Assembly (NCBI GenBank): GCA_964646425.1
Contig: CAZYEI010000025.1
Coordinates: forward strand, 1-20,492
Source of the DNA: CAZYEI01 sp964646425
Lineage (GTDB): Bacteria; Bacillota_I; Bacilli_A; RFN20; JAISJY01
Direction of reading: 5' to 3'
DNA: 20,492 bases
Positions 1-7,992 of this stretch are shown one piece after another; within the stretch, counting starts at the first letter, position 1; the number at the start of each line of letters is the position of its first letter. Made by a program: the position numbers and the translations under genes. The notes under the pieces are model-generated. The model saw only the letters and a list, made by a program, of their open reading frames with translations. It had not been told where the DNA came from and searched no databases.

Positions 1-33
1 AACTGAAACTTCAGTATTTTTGAGTATTATAAA

Positions 34-83
34 ACCCGCGACCTATCAAGATGTCTTATAATATCATCTCTTCAGTAGCGGGT
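34..83. other. Structured inverted-repeat segment next to tRNA-Glu
   Basis: ACCCGC (34-39) pairs with GCGGGT (78-83). Inside it AGATG (49-53) pairs with CATCT (65-69), so two short helices are separated by an asymmetric internal loop. The minus-strand sequence (TTGATAGGTCG, and a GAAGAGAT-like stretch) loosely recalls the 3' region of bacterial 23S rRNA, but the match is short and broken and the tRNA-Glu gene lies immediately upstream, so an intact rRNA gene is excluded. A perfect 14-bp palindrome, ACTGAAACTTCAGT, lies at 2-15. I cannot name the element. Confidence 0.25.
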
Positions 84-94
84 ATATAATCGAA

Positions 95-171
95 TGGTGA
101 CCTGTACGAGGTTCGAACTCGTGAATGTTGCCTTGAGAGGGCAATGTGTTCAACCGCTTCACCAACAGGCC
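95..171 (-). tRNA. tRNA-Glu (anticodon CTC)
   Basis: On the minus strand the acceptor stem GGCCTGT pairs with ACAGGTC (one G-U), followed by discriminator A and an encoded CCA (95-97). The anticodon stem TTGCC/GGCAA encloses the loop CTCTCAA, giving anticodon CTC, which reads GAG. The T-arm carries GTTCGAA. This is the rarer isoacceptor for an AT-rich genome, where GAA dominates, so a second tRNA-Glu(TTC) should exist elsewhere. The tRNA lies just downstream of the guaD-permease unit on the same strand but is separated from it by a terminator. Confidence 0.95.
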
Positions 172-181
172 AATGCAATAT

Positions 182-212
182 ATATTAAACACTAGTTAAA
201 CATAAAAATCAA
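182..212 (-). promoter_or_regulatory. Probable promoter of tRNA-Glu
   Basis: On the minus strand TTGATT (212-207) is followed by TTTAAT after 17 bases or TAATAT after 19 bases. Transcription would start about 5 bases before the mature tRNA. The motif is inferred from consensus only. The -35 abuts the U-tract of the upstream permease terminator. Confidence 0.4.
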
Positions 213-244
213 GAAAAAAGATATTTATTAGCTAAATATCTTTT
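210..244 (-). terminator. Rho-independent terminator of the guaD-permease unit
   Basis: On the minus strand AAAAGATATTTA (244-233) pairs perfectly with TAAATATCTTTT (227-216) across a 5-base loop, and two more T follow the stem. The stem starts directly after the permease stop codon (248-246). It is AT-only but 12 bp long. Confidence 0.75.
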
Positions 245-245
245 G

Positions 246-1658
246 TTAAATATCAACATTTTCAGGAATAATCCAAGATAATATCAATGAAATTATAAAC
301 ATATTTAAAATATTATTTGATAATAAATTTGCAATATAAGTCAAATTTATACTATTTAGATATGTAAATAAATTATCACAAAGTGTAATACCAAATCCCA
401 AACAAGTAGAAACTGAAATAATTAAAATATTTTTATTGGTAAATCCAATCTCGGAACACATTTTCATTCCAACTACAACAATGGAACCAAATAGTATTAC
501 CATTGTTCCACCTAATACGCAATCAGGTATTGTGTATAAAAAATTTGCAGCAATCGGAAAAAAACTTGTAACAATTAAAATTAATGCGCCAATGAAAATT
601 GTAAATCGATTGACAATTTTAGTTTGTGTTACAATTCCAACGTTTTGAGCGAAAGTTGTTAATGGTAAAGAACCAAATAAGGAACTTATTGAAGAATTAA
701 TAGCATCACACATTAAAACCCCTTTAATTTCTCTATCAGTGGGAGTTCTCTTAAGTCCTTCTTTACACAAAGCATTTGTATTTCCAATTCCTTCTAAAAT
801 TGAAATTAAAAAGCAGACAGTAATTAGGATAATTGGTGTGGTTTTAAATCTTAATTTATTTACATCAATAAATTTAGGGAGAGCGATAATATCATTAATA
901 GATTTTATCTGCAAATTAGAGAAGTCTAACATATTAGGAATAAATAGACAAATTATATATCCTATCAATATTCCAAATACAATATTTAAATTTTTCCAGA
1001 TACCTTTAGCAAATATTTGCCATGCAATTGCACTAATCAATACTATAACAGCTATTAGTATATATACAAAATAAGAAACTGGAGTGGTTTTGCCATTTGA
1101 AATATCCTTTAAAATATTGCTACCTCCGATAAATTGCGTAGCTCCACTTTGAAGTAAACTTAATCCAATTGCAAATATTACAACACAAGGAACAATTGGT
1201 TTAATTAATTTTTTCCAATAGTTTATAAAAAAGCATAATATAGTTGATATTAAGCCACCTACTAAAATTGAACCTAAAATTGTGTAATAACCAATTTCTC
1301 CACCACCATTAGAAAGACCTATTGTGATACAAACACTTGCAAAAGTAAATGATGTCCCTACAACAACGGGAAGTCTTGCTCCAATAAATAATTGAATTAA
1401 TGTGCCAAGCCCTGCCATAAATAAAGATCCTAAGAGTGCGTTTGTTGCAAGAGACGTTCCATATATTCCTATTGCTCCAAAAACAATTATTAGAGGAGTA
1501 ATATTAGCAAAAAACATTGCCAATATATGTTGTATTCCAAAAGGAATTGCTTTTTTTAAAGGAACTTTACCATTTAAAGAAAATAAATTTTCTTCACTTG
1601 CATGTCCAGAAAAAACAAGTAAGATATTATTTTTAATATTTTTAAAAAACTTTTTCAT
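246..1658 (-). CDS. NCS2-family nucleobase:cation symporter (xanthine/uric acid/uracil permease type)
   Basis: This 470-residue integral membrane protein has about 12-14 hydrophobic segments from residue 40 to the end and fits the usual NCS2 length. The NCS2 signature is visible as QNVGIVTQTK (338-347). Other family landmarks are the TM1 region GIQHILAMFF with His44, VVVGTSFTF near 98-106, and a transmembrane Glu289 in LEGIGNTNA. The family imports purines or uracil with H+ or Na+. The start ATG (1658) lies one base after the stop of the guanine deaminase gene and has no clear ribosome site, which suggests translational coupling. Pairing with guaD points to a purine base, perhaps guanine or xanthine, as substrate. 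That is inferred from context, and the substrate cannot be read from sequence alone. Confidence 0.9.
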   Translation of the reverse strand: MKKFFKNIKNNILLVFSGHASEENLFSLNGKVPLKKAIPFGIQHILAMFFANITPLIIVFGAIGIYGTSLATNALLGSLFMAGLGTLIQLFIGARLPVVVGTSFTFASVCITIGLSNGGGEIGYYTILGSILVGGLISTILCFFINYWKKLIKPIVPCVVIFAIGLSLLQSGATQFIGGSNILKDISNGKTTPVSYFVYILIAVIVLISAIAWQIFAKGIWKNLNIVFGILIGYIICLFIPNMLDFSNLQIKSINDIIALPKFIDVNKLRFKTTPIILITVCFLISILEGIGNTNALCKEGLKRTPTDREIKGVLMCDAINSSISSLFGSLPLTTFAQNVGIVTQTKIVNRFTIFIGALILIVTSFFPIAANFLYTIPDCVLGGTMVILFGSIVVVGMKMCSEIGFTNKNILIISVSTCLGFGITLCDNLFTYLNSINLTYIANLLSNNILNMFIISLILSWIIPENVDI

Positions 1659-1659
1659 A

Positions 1660-2121
1660 TTAATACAATTGTTTGCTTTCTATTTTTTTATACTTATCAT
1701 ATAATTCTAGACAAGCCTCTCTATCCATTTCTATAATAAATTTTCTTTTAGCGGTAGAGTTGTTTTGAAATTTATAAAAAGCATTATCTCTAAATCCGAT
1801 TTGTTCAGTATCATATATATTGCAACCATAGTATACTTTTGAAATATTTGCCCAAAGGATTGCTGATAAACACATTGGACAAGGTTCACCGGTAGTATAT
1901 ACTTCACATCCAGATAAATCATAAGTTTTAAGCTTTTTGCAAGCTTTATGAATTGCCATCATTTCTCCATGACATGTAGGATCATTATTTTTAATCACTT
2001 CATTATGACCTTTAGAAATTATTATCCCATTTTTGACAATCACACAGCCAAATGGTCCTCCATGACCACAGGATATTCCTTTTTCTGCTTCTTTAATAGC
2101 AAGCTTCATAAATTTATTCAT
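1660..2121 (-). CDS. guaD: Guanine deaminase (GuaD-type cytidine deaminase fold)
   Basis: This 153-residue protein matches the small bacterial guanine deaminase (about 156 residues in B. subtilis), which converts guanine to xanthine. Zinc ligands are His51 (in HGEMMAI) and the pair Cys81/Cys84 (in EPCPMC), and Glu53 is the catalytic proton carrier. The C-terminal GFRDNAFYKF (109-118) corresponds to the domain-swapped substrate-binding segment typical of GuaD, which argues against tRNA adenosine deaminase TadA. The zinc motif reads HGE where HAE is usual. A good ribosome site, AGAAAGGAAATC, sits upstream on the minus strand. It is the first gene of a two-gene unit with the permease, a purine uptake and salvage or nitrogen-scavenging module. 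Confidence 0.85.
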   Translation of the reverse strand: MNKFMKLAIKEAEKGISCGHGGPFGCVIVKNGIIISKGHNEVIKNNDPTCHGEMMAIHKACKKLKTYDLSGCEVYTTGEPCPMCLSAILWANISKVYYGCNIYDTEQIGFRDNAFYKFQNNSTAKRKFIIEMDREACLELYDKYKKIESKQLY

Positions 2122-2643
2122 GTTATTTATTGATTTCCTTTCTTTGAGAATTATTTAGATGTCATTACTGTAAAATGATAGAATGCTTAGTAATAAATTA
2201 TATTATCATTATTGAAAAAATATCAGTAAGTCTTCTAATTGTCTGTATATTCCTTGATTGCTCTCAAATAATCAAAGAGTTTAAAATAGTTTGTGGTCTT
2301 TATTTGGCATAAATTTTTATGAATAGACTGTTTCATTACGAAAATTAGTATTATATATTATGCTTTTAATATTTTTAATTGCTAATTTGCTAAAAACCGT
2401 TAATTTATTCATCGTAATTTTTAAAATAATCTCCTTTAAAGACTTAATATTATTTTAAATAATTATTTTGTTTTTGTAAAGTTTAATATGGATAATCTAA
2501 AAATATTCTAATAAATTATATTTTTCGATGATTTACATTAAATATATTGCTAATTTTTTTCAAAAAAATATTTTCAAAGGCTTTAAATGTTATTTTATTC
2601 TTTAAAAATGTTTTAAAATAAGATAAAATAAATAGAGATTATT
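2122..2643. other. Divergent intergenic region, about 520 bp, no gene seen
   Basis: The region is very AT-rich and separates minus-strand guaD from plus-strand ezrA. A minus-strand TATAAT (2202-2197) could be the -10 of guaD, giving a leader of about 70 bases, but its -35 is poor. No purine riboswitch core is visible. On the plus strand TTTAAA (2601-2606) is 17 bases from TAAAAT (2624-2629), a weak candidate for ezrA. A small inverted repeat TTGATT/AATCAA sits at 2254-2275. No open reading frame with a ribosome site was found. Confidence 0.5.
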
Positions 2644-2670
2644 TTGAATTATGATTGGAGGATGAAATTT

Positions 2671-4425
2671 ATGACAAAAGAAATTGTTTTGTTAAATTTT
2701 CTAAGCTTTCAAGATTTTATAAATGATTATTTATTATTTATTATTATTGGATTTGTTTTAATATTAGGCAGCTTATTAGCGATATTAATTGGAATATATA
2801 TGAAAAAGAAAAATTTTCATAAGCAATTATTATTGGTTGAGCAAGAATATATTGCTGCACGTCAAATAGCACTTCCAGATGCGATTGCTAAATTGGAAAC
2901 ATTAGCAATAAAAAATATTTCATTTGTTAAAATTTATAAGGAATCTAATGCAAGATTTTATGAAATTAATGATACATTTAATGGAAAAATAAATGAAAAG
3001 TTTAGACTTGCAAAAGAATACGCCAATAACAAAGACTATAAAATGTTGGTTAGAGAAATAAATGATTTACAAACATATATTAATAGTTTTTCTAATGAAT
3101 TAAATGCTTTATATGAAAAAGTTTGTAGTTATACAGCTGATGAAGAAAGAATATTAAATATGTTAAGGTCATTAAAAGAAGAGTATATGAATGCTCAAAA
3201 AATATTTAATGATAATTCCAATGCTCTAGCAATAATAGCTCCACGTATTAAAGAAATGATGAAAAAAATATCTTTAATGTTTGAAGAATGTGAGGGTAAT
3301 TTACAAGCTGGTGTTTATGTGGAGTGTTTTGAAATAATTGATCAAATCAGGATAGAATTAAGTGAACTTAATAAGTATCTTGATAGGATGCCAGGTCTTT
3401 TAACATGGACAACTCAAAACATTGTTAAAAGGTTGAATGAATTGATTGATAAAAATAATTCAATGCAAAGTGAGTATCCTTTGCATCATTTGTTGCCAAC
3501 AAGAAAAATTGAACGACTTGTTAATGAATTTAATTCAATGATTGAAAGAATTAAAGGATTAGATGCGAATGGTATGGAAGATTATATGAAAGATATTTAT
3601 AATCAAATTTCAGAATTAAATGATGCATTAGATAAAGAAAAAGAAGCAAGGAAACTTTATGATGAAGAATGCGAAAATTTATATGATTTAAGCGATCGCA
3701 CTAATAGAGATTTCTTAAAATTACAAAAAGAAATGGAAGCATTTAGTAGAGTGTATAGTATGACTAAAGAAATGGAAGCATACAAAGAAGAGTGTAATCG
3801 TTTTAAACTAGAATTAACTGAAAATAAGCAAAATATGGATCATAATATTTATGGACATCAACCTTATTCAATTAGGTATGAAAATATCAAGAAATTAAAA
3901 GAAACATGTGAGGCATTTAAACAACATATGGATGCATTTCCTAATATGGCAACTAGATTAAAAGAAGATGCTGAAAATGCCCATAATAGTATTTCAGTTT
4001 TTGCTACAAGAATTAAAATGGCAAAAATTAATATTGATAATTGTAATTTACCATTATTTGCTAAGAAATATAATGATAGATTAATAAACTTGGAAGAAAA
4101 ACTTAATATACTTATTCAAGCATTAAGAGTACCAGTTAAAATTAATACTGCTATGAATGTTAAAAATGAGTTGGAAGTTGAAACTATGTCATTGCAAGAA
4201 GATATCGAAAGAAAAATGAAAATGATGTGCTACTGTGAAGAATTAATTACTATTACTAATAGATATCGTTCAAATTTTGGAGAAGTAAATAATGCTGTGT
4301 CTCGAGCTATAACATTTTTTTATGAGGGTGATTTTGATTCGATAATTCCATTATTATTAAAATTGGATTCTTTTGAAATCACATATCCTACGTTTGAAGA
4401 ATATGTAATGCAAAAGAGGATATAA
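2671..4425 (+). CDS. ezrA: Septation ring formation regulator EzrA
   Basis: The 584-residue product has one N-terminal transmembrane helix (about residues 18-42) followed by about 540 residues of heptad-rich alpha helix. This is the EzrA architecture: a membrane anchor plus spectrin-like repeats (B. subtilis EzrA is 562 residues). EzrA tunes FtsZ ring position and number and links division to wall synthesis. I place the start at ATG 2671 because GGAGG (2657-2661) lies 9 bases upstream. A TTG at 2644 would read through that ribosome site, and an ATG at 2662 touches it. The next gene begins 3 bases after the stop. The ezrA-desulfurase-thiI-SASP order matches B. subtilis and supports the call. 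Sequence identity among EzrA proteins is low, so assignment rests on architecture plus synteny. Confidence 0.85.
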   Translation: MTKEIVLLNFLSFQDFINDYLLFIIIGFVLILGSLLAILIGIYMKKKNFHKQLLLVEQEYIAARQIALPDAIAKLETLAIKNISFVKIYKESNARFYEINDTFNGKINEKFRLAKEYANNKDYKMLVREINDLQTYINSFSNELNALYEKVCSYTADEERILNMLRSLKEEYMNAQKIFNDNSNALAIIAPRIKEMMKKISLMFEECEGNLQAGVYVECFEIIDQIRIELSELNKYLDRMPGLLTWTTQNIVKRLNELIDKNNSMQSEYPLHHLLPTRKIERLVNEFNSMIERIKGLDANGMEDYMKDIYNQISELNDALDKEKEARKLYDEECENLYDLSDRTNRDFLKLQKEMEAFSRVYSMTKEMEAYKEECNRFKLELTENKQNMDHNIYGHQPYSIRYENIKKLKETCEAFKQHMDAFPNMATRLKEDAENAHNSISVFATRIKMAKINIDNCNLPLFAKKYNDRLINLEEKLNILIQALRVPVKINTAMNVKNELEVETMSLQEDIERKMKMMCYCEELITITNRYRSNFGEVNNAVSRAITFFYEGDFDSIIPLLLKLDSFEITYPTFEEYVMQKRI

Positions 4426-4428
4426 AAT

Positions 4429-5556
4429 ATGATTTATTTAGATTATGCTTCAACTACTCCTGTTTTAGAAGAAATTGTTGATAGTTATGCAAAGTTATTA
4501 AAAACTGATTTTGCTAATCCTGCTTCTATTCATTCGTTAGGGTTAAAAGTAAATAATTATTTGCAAACTGCAAGAAATCAAATATTGCAGTTGTTCAAAT
4601 GTCCGGATAATCAATTAATTTTTACTTCGGGTGCAACAGAGTCAAATAATTTAGCAATAAAGGGGTTTGTCGAGGCAAATAAAGGAAGAGGAAAACATTT
4701 AATTACAAGTTCAATTGAACATGCAAGTGTTTTAAATGTTTTTAAAGAATTAGAATTAAAAGGATTTGAAATTACCATTTTATCTTGCAATAAAGAAGGA
4801 TATATCAGTGCTGAATCAGTTAAAAGATCAATTAGGAAAGATACCATTTTAGTAAGTATAATGACAGTTAATAATGAAACTGGAATTATTCAACCATATA
4901 TCGATATTTTTAAAATATGTAGAGATAATAAAATTGCATTTCATAGCGATATCACTCAAGCTATAGGAAAAATAAATTTAGATTTTTCTTGCTTTGATAT
5001 GGCTTCTTTTTCGGCACATAAAATTCACGGAATTAAAGGCAGTGGTGGTTTAATTAAAAAGAAAAATATTAATCTTAATCCACAAATATTAGGTGGCGGT
5101 CAAGAATATGGTTTACGTTCTGGAACAAGTAATTGGCCACTTGATGTGATACTGGCTAAAACAATAAGATTAGCTTTTGAAAAGCAAGTAATAGTTTATA
5201 ATAAAGTAAAAGATTTATATCTTTATTTGTTTAATGAACTTTGTAAATTAGATATTATTCATATAAATTCTTTAAATGATTTTAAAGTTCAAAGCCCATA
5301 TATATTCAATTTTTCTATTTCAAATCGTAAAAGTGAAGTAGTTATTCATGGATTAGAAGAATATGGATTTTGTGTTTCTTCGACAAGTGCTTGTGGAAGT
5401 AAAAAAGATAATTATTCTCATGTTATTTTAGAAATGACACATGATATGGATTATGCTAGTAGTGCAATTAGGGTTAGTTTTGATAATCAAGTAACATTAC
5501 AAAATATTAAAGATTTTGTGATTGCTTTAAGAAAAGTGCTAGTTGAAAGAAACTAG
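4429..5556 (+). CDS. Cysteine desulfurase, NifS/IscS family (NifZ-like partner of ThiI)
   Basis: This 375-residue PLP enzyme removes sulfur from cysteine as an enzyme-bound persulfide. It begins with the family-typical IYLDYASTTP. Visible landmarks are GATESNN (68-74), HSDITQAIGK (172-181), the PLP lysine Lys198 in SAHKIHG, the phosphate-binding GLRSGTSN (228-235), and the persulfide cysteine Cys322 in TSACGS. The short active loop resembles group I (NifS/IscS) enzymes. It starts 3 bases after ezrA and ends 14 bases before thiI, matching nifZ of B. subtilis, which supplies sulfur to ThiI for 4-thiouridine. No IscU lies next to it, so the ThiI role is favoured over general Fe-S assembly, though both are possible. 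Confidence 0.9.
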   Translation: MIYLDYASTTPVLEEIVDSYAKLLKTDFANPASIHSLGLKVNNYLQTARNQILQLFKCPDNQLIFTSGATESNNLAIKGFVEANKGRGKHLITSSIEHASVLNVFKELELKGFEITILSCNKEGYISAESVKRSIRKDTILVSIMTVNNETGIIQPYIDIFKICRDNKIAFHSDITQAIGKINLDFSCFDMASFSAHKIHGIKGSGGLIKKKNINLNPQILGGGQEYGLRSGTSNWPLDVILAKTIRLAFEKQVIVYNKVKDLYLYLFNELCKLDIIHINSLNDFKVQSPYIFNFSISNRKSEVVIHGLEEYGFCVSSTSACGSKKDNYSHVILEMTHDMDYASSAIRVSFDNQVTLQNIKDFVIALRKVLVERN

Positions 5557-5570
5557 AGATAGGAGTATAT

Positions 5571-6761
5571 ATGTATACAACAATATTGGTCCGTTTTGGG
5601 GAATTAAATACTAAGGGTAAAAATAAAAAAATGTTTATCCAAAAATTATTTACAAATATAAAAAGAACACTAAAATCTTTTCCGAACTTAGAATATATAA
5701 AAACACATGATAGAATATATATTGAACTAAACAATGAAAATCCTTTAATTGTATGTGAAAATCTAGCTATTGTATCGGGTATTCAAAATTTTTCTCTTGC
5801 TGTAAGAGTTGAAAAAGATAAGGATAGCATAGTAAATAGTGCATGTGAACTTATTAAAGGATGCTCAGGTAAAACATTTAAAGTTAAGGTTAAGCGAGCA
5901 GATAAAAATTTTCCATATCATTCTGACGAAATGGTTAGATATATTGCCAGCAAAATTCTTAAGGAAACTGAATATAAGGTCGATGTTCATAATCCTGATA
6001 TGCATGTATATGCAGATATACGATTAGAGGGGGCTTTTGTATTTAAAGAAGTTATTGCAGGAGCAGGTGGGTTCCCTCTAGGGATAGGTGGGAAAGCTCT
6101 TTTACTGATGTCTGGTGGAATTGATTCTCCTGTGGCCGCACATTTATTAATGAAAAGAGGTATTGAAGTGGAAGCAATTCATTTTGCATCGCCACCTTAT
6201 ACTTCGGATGGAGCAATTCAAAAAGTTAAAGATTTACTGGGCGTTTTAGCAAAAGTTCAAGGTAAAATAAAATTAATTATTATCCCATTTACAAAACTTC
6301 AAGAAGAAATATATAAAAGTAATGATGAATCATACAATATTACAATTATGCGAAGAATGATGTATCGTATTGCCGAAAAGGTTGCTAAACAAGATAATTG
6401 TTTAGTGCTTGCTTCTGGTGAAAGCATTGGCCAAGTCGCATCACAAACATTAGAAAGTATGGCAACGATAAATGAAGTCGTTAAAATTCCAATGATTAGG
6501 CCACTTGCAACAAGTGATAAATTAGATATTATTAATATTGCTAAAAAGATTGGAACATATGAAATATCGATTCGTCCATTTATTGACTGTTGTACAATTT
6601 TTACTCCTAAAAATCCTGCAACAAAGCCTAGTACTAAGCGTGCTGAAAATTTAGAGAGAGAATTTGATTATGAAACTTTAATTGACGAATGCATTAATAA
6701 TAAAGAAGTTATTTATATTAAAGAAAATGTTATTCCAAATGAACTCGAAGAATTTTTATAA
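5571..6761 (+). CDS. thiI: tRNA 4-thiouridine synthetase ThiI
   Basis: The 396-residue product is the short, rhodanese-less ThiI found in Firmicutes. The N-terminal ferredoxin-like and THUMP region (about 1-165) binds tRNA. The linker AGAGGFPLGIGG (163-174) leads to the adenylating PP-loop SGGIDS (181-186). Cys340-Cys341 in IDCCTIFTP mark the sulfur-handling position of the C-terminal part. The enzyme adenylates U8 of tRNA and installs sulfur delivered by a desulfurase, here the adjacent gene. The start is supported by GATAGGAG 7-8 bases upstream. Without a rhodanese domain, sulfur probably passes more directly from the NifZ-like partner. A thiamine role is less likely from this domain content. 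Confidence 0.95.
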   Translation: MYTTILVRFGELNTKGKNKKMFIQKLFTNIKRTLKSFPNLEYIKTHDRIYIELNNENPLIVCENLAIVSGIQNFSLAVRVEKDKDSIVNSACELIKGCSGKTFKVKVKRADKNFPYHSDEMVRYIASKILKETEYKVDVHNPDMHVYADIRLEGAFVFKEVIAGAGGFPLGIGGKALLLMSGGIDSPVAAHLLMKRGIEVEAIHFASPPYTSDGAIQKVKDLLGVLAKVQGKIKLIIIPFTKLQEEIYKSNDESYNITIMRRMMYRIAEKVAKQDNCLVLASGESIGQVASQTLESMATINEVVKIPMIRPLATSDKLDIINIAKKIGTYEISIRPFIDCCTIFTPKNPATKPSTKRAENLEREFDYETLIDECINNKEVIYIKENVIPNELEEFL

Positions 6762-6832
6762 ATTTTTCCAATAATAATTTGATACAATTCACAATTCTTG
6801 CACAAAATAATTATGCAGGAGGTGAATATAAT

Positions 6833-7012
6833 ATGCCTAGAAAAAATACAAATTCAAGTAGAAGAAATAATAATTCAACTAATTCAATGAAATATGAGAT
6901 TGCTGATGAATATGGAGTTGAACTTGGCGCTGATGCTACAGCAAGAGAAAATGGTAAAGTTGGAGGAGAAATGACTAAACGTTTAGTCAATAGAGGAAAA
7001 CAAAACCAATAA
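6833..7012 (+). CDS. Alpha/beta-type small acid-soluble spore protein (SASP)
   Basis: This 59-residue protein coats and protects spore DNA. The germination-protease site is visible as KYEIADEYGV (20-29), cut after Glu22. The DNA-binding C-terminal half follows family form: LGADATAREN (31-40), then GKVGGEMTKRLV (41-52). The N-terminus is unusual: instead of the common VPGA-type segment it is a short Asn/Ser/Arg-rich stretch (residues 2-18). The start ATG 6833 is set by AGGAGG (6817-6822); an in-frame upstream extension to about 6779 has no ribosome site. It lies directly downstream of thiI, as sspA does in B. subtilis, and ends in its own terminator. No convincing sigma-G promoter could be fixed. 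Confidence 0.93.
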   Translation: MPRKNTNSSRRNNNSTNSMKYEIADEYGVELGADATARENGKVGGEMTKRLVNRGKQNQ

Positions 7013-7017
7013 CATAT

Positions 7018-7048
7018 AAAAAGAGTGATGGATTCATCACTCTTTTTT
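7018..7048 (+). terminator. Strong rho-independent terminator after the SASP gene
   Basis: AAGAGTGATG (7021-7030) pairs with CATCACTCTT (7035-7044) over a GATT loop. The stem is extended by A-T pairs and followed by a T tract to 7048. It ends the SASP transcript 6 bases after the stop codon. Confidence 0.93.
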
Positions 7049-7086
7049 GAAAAATTGAAAGGATATTTATAAATGGATAATTACTT

Positions 7087-7578
7087 ATGTTGTTTATTGG
7101 GTTATATTTAATTATTGTATTTATCATTCTTTTGTTTATGGATACAAGAGTGAAATTTGTATGGGATCGAAAATATATTGAAGTGTATATTTATAATCTA
7201 AAAATATTAAAACTTGATTTTGAAGAAACAAAAAAATATGCATTAGAAAGTTTTAAAAAATATAAATTTAAGAAAGCTGATTTAAAATATTTTGAAATTT
7301 TAAACTTAATAGATTTTAGAAAAATTAATATTAGAATTTGTGGATATCAAGGGGATTATTTTAGTTGGTCAATTGCTTATGGTATTCTTCAAGGAATATT
7401 AACTATTCCTCGACAATATTTTAATAAAAAGGGAATTAAATATCATTATCAAGTTGATTTTTATGGTGAACCATTTATTGCAATAGAAAGCATATTTTAT
7501 TTTAAGTTGGGAAAAATATTGATAAATACATATAAATTAAGGAGGAATGTGCATGGAAAAAGAACATCCAATACATAA
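7087..7578 (+). CDS. DUF2953-type protein, YtfI-like (sporulation neighbourhood)
   Basis: The 163-residue product has one N-terminal membrane helix (residues 1-18, MLFIGLYLIIVFIILLFM) and then a basic, aromatic-rich domain on the other side. Position and shape match YtfI/DUF2953, which sits directly upstream of ytfJ in B. subtilis and is associated with sporulating species. The molecular role is unknown. An in-frame stop at 7078-7080 limits the start to ATG 7087, which has only a weak GGATAA upstream. The better ribosome site (GAAAGG near 7057-7062) serves an ATG at 7073 in another frame that stops after 12 codons. The 3' end overlaps the ytfJ start by 26 bases, indicating translational coupling. 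Confidence 0.6.
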   Translation: MLFIGLYLIIVFIILLFMDTRVKFVWDRKYIEVYIYNLKILKLDFEETKKYALESFKKYKFKKADLKYFEILNLIDFRKINIRICGYQGDYFSWSIAYGILQGILTIPRQYFNKKGIKYHYQVDFYGEPFIAIESIFYFKLGKILINTYKLRRNVHGKRTSNT

Positions 7579-7945
7579 ATTAATGGATATTTCTTTAGAG
7601 CATATTATTAAAATGGTTGATGTATCTAAAATAATAGGTCAACCTATAATTTTAGATTCTAAGAGATTTATTATTCCAATTTCAAAGGTATCATTTGGTT
7701 TTGGGGCAGCTGGTAGTGAATTTGAAGGTAATAGTAAAACTCAAAAAAAAGGCAAAATGTTTGAAACTTCCGATAACGATTTTCCTTTTGGGGGTGGCAG
7801 TGGTGGAGGAGTATCAATTTCTCCATTTTCTTTTTTAGTAGTTAATGATGGGGATATATCAATGATTTATGCTGAAAAAGAAGAAAATATTGTTGAAAAA
7901 GTTATCGATTTAATATTAAAAAGTTCAAATAAGGAGAATAGTTAA
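7553..7945 (+). CDS. ytfJ: YtfJ/GerW-family sporulation protein
   Basis: This 130-residue protein matches the YtfJ family. Landmarks are an N-terminal helix ending KMVDVSKIIGQPI (about 20-32), the strand IPISKVSFGFGAAGSEF, and a Gly-rich segment FPFGGGSGGGVSISPFSF followed by a short beta end. The family is produced in sporulating cells; GerW members are needed for germination responses in some bacilli. I choose ATG 7553 because GGAGG (7541-7545) is 7 bases upstream; the nearer ATG at 7547 is only 1 base from it. It overlaps the YtfI-like gene by 26 bases. YtfI-YtfJ adjacency is the same as in B. subtilis. Confidence 0.88.
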   Translation: MEKEHPIHKLMDISLEHIIKMVDVSKIIGQPIILDSKRFIIPISKVSFGFGAAGSEFEGNSKTQKKGKMFETSDNDFPFGGGSGGGVSISPFSFLVVNDGDISMIYAEKEENIVEKVIDLILKSSNKENS

Positions 7946-7946
7946 C

Positions 7947-7976
7947 TTGAATATTATAGGCATTTGTTGATATAAT
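7947..7976 (+). promoter_or_regulatory. Extended -10 promoter for the membrane protein gene
   Basis: TTGAAT (7947-7952) is 18 bases from TATAAT (7971-7976), which is preceded by TGA to give an extended -10 (TGATATAAT). The expected start of transcription, about 7983, falls on the GGTGAT ribosome-site candidate, so the mRNA leader would be 10 bases or fewer. Confidence 0.6.
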
Positions 7977-7992
7977 TCTTTTGGTGATGAAA

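Noticed and set aside
1..94. Intact 5S or 23S rRNA gene end
   Set aside because: The resemblance is short and broken, and the tRNA-Glu gene occupies the upstream position, so no continuous rRNA gene can be present.
436..1704. Several plus-strand open frames of 60-111 codons opposite the permease
   Set aside because: They are antisense to a clear membrane protein gene, lack ribosome sites and show mirrored composition only.
2122..2330. Purine riboswitch upstream of the guaD-permease unit
   Set aside because: Such operons often carry one, but I found neither the conserved loop sequences nor the three-way junction layout on the minus strand.
6779..6832. N-terminal extension of the SASP by 18 residues
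   Set aside because: It would translate through the AGGAGG ribosome site, has none of its own, and known SASPs are 60-75 residues.
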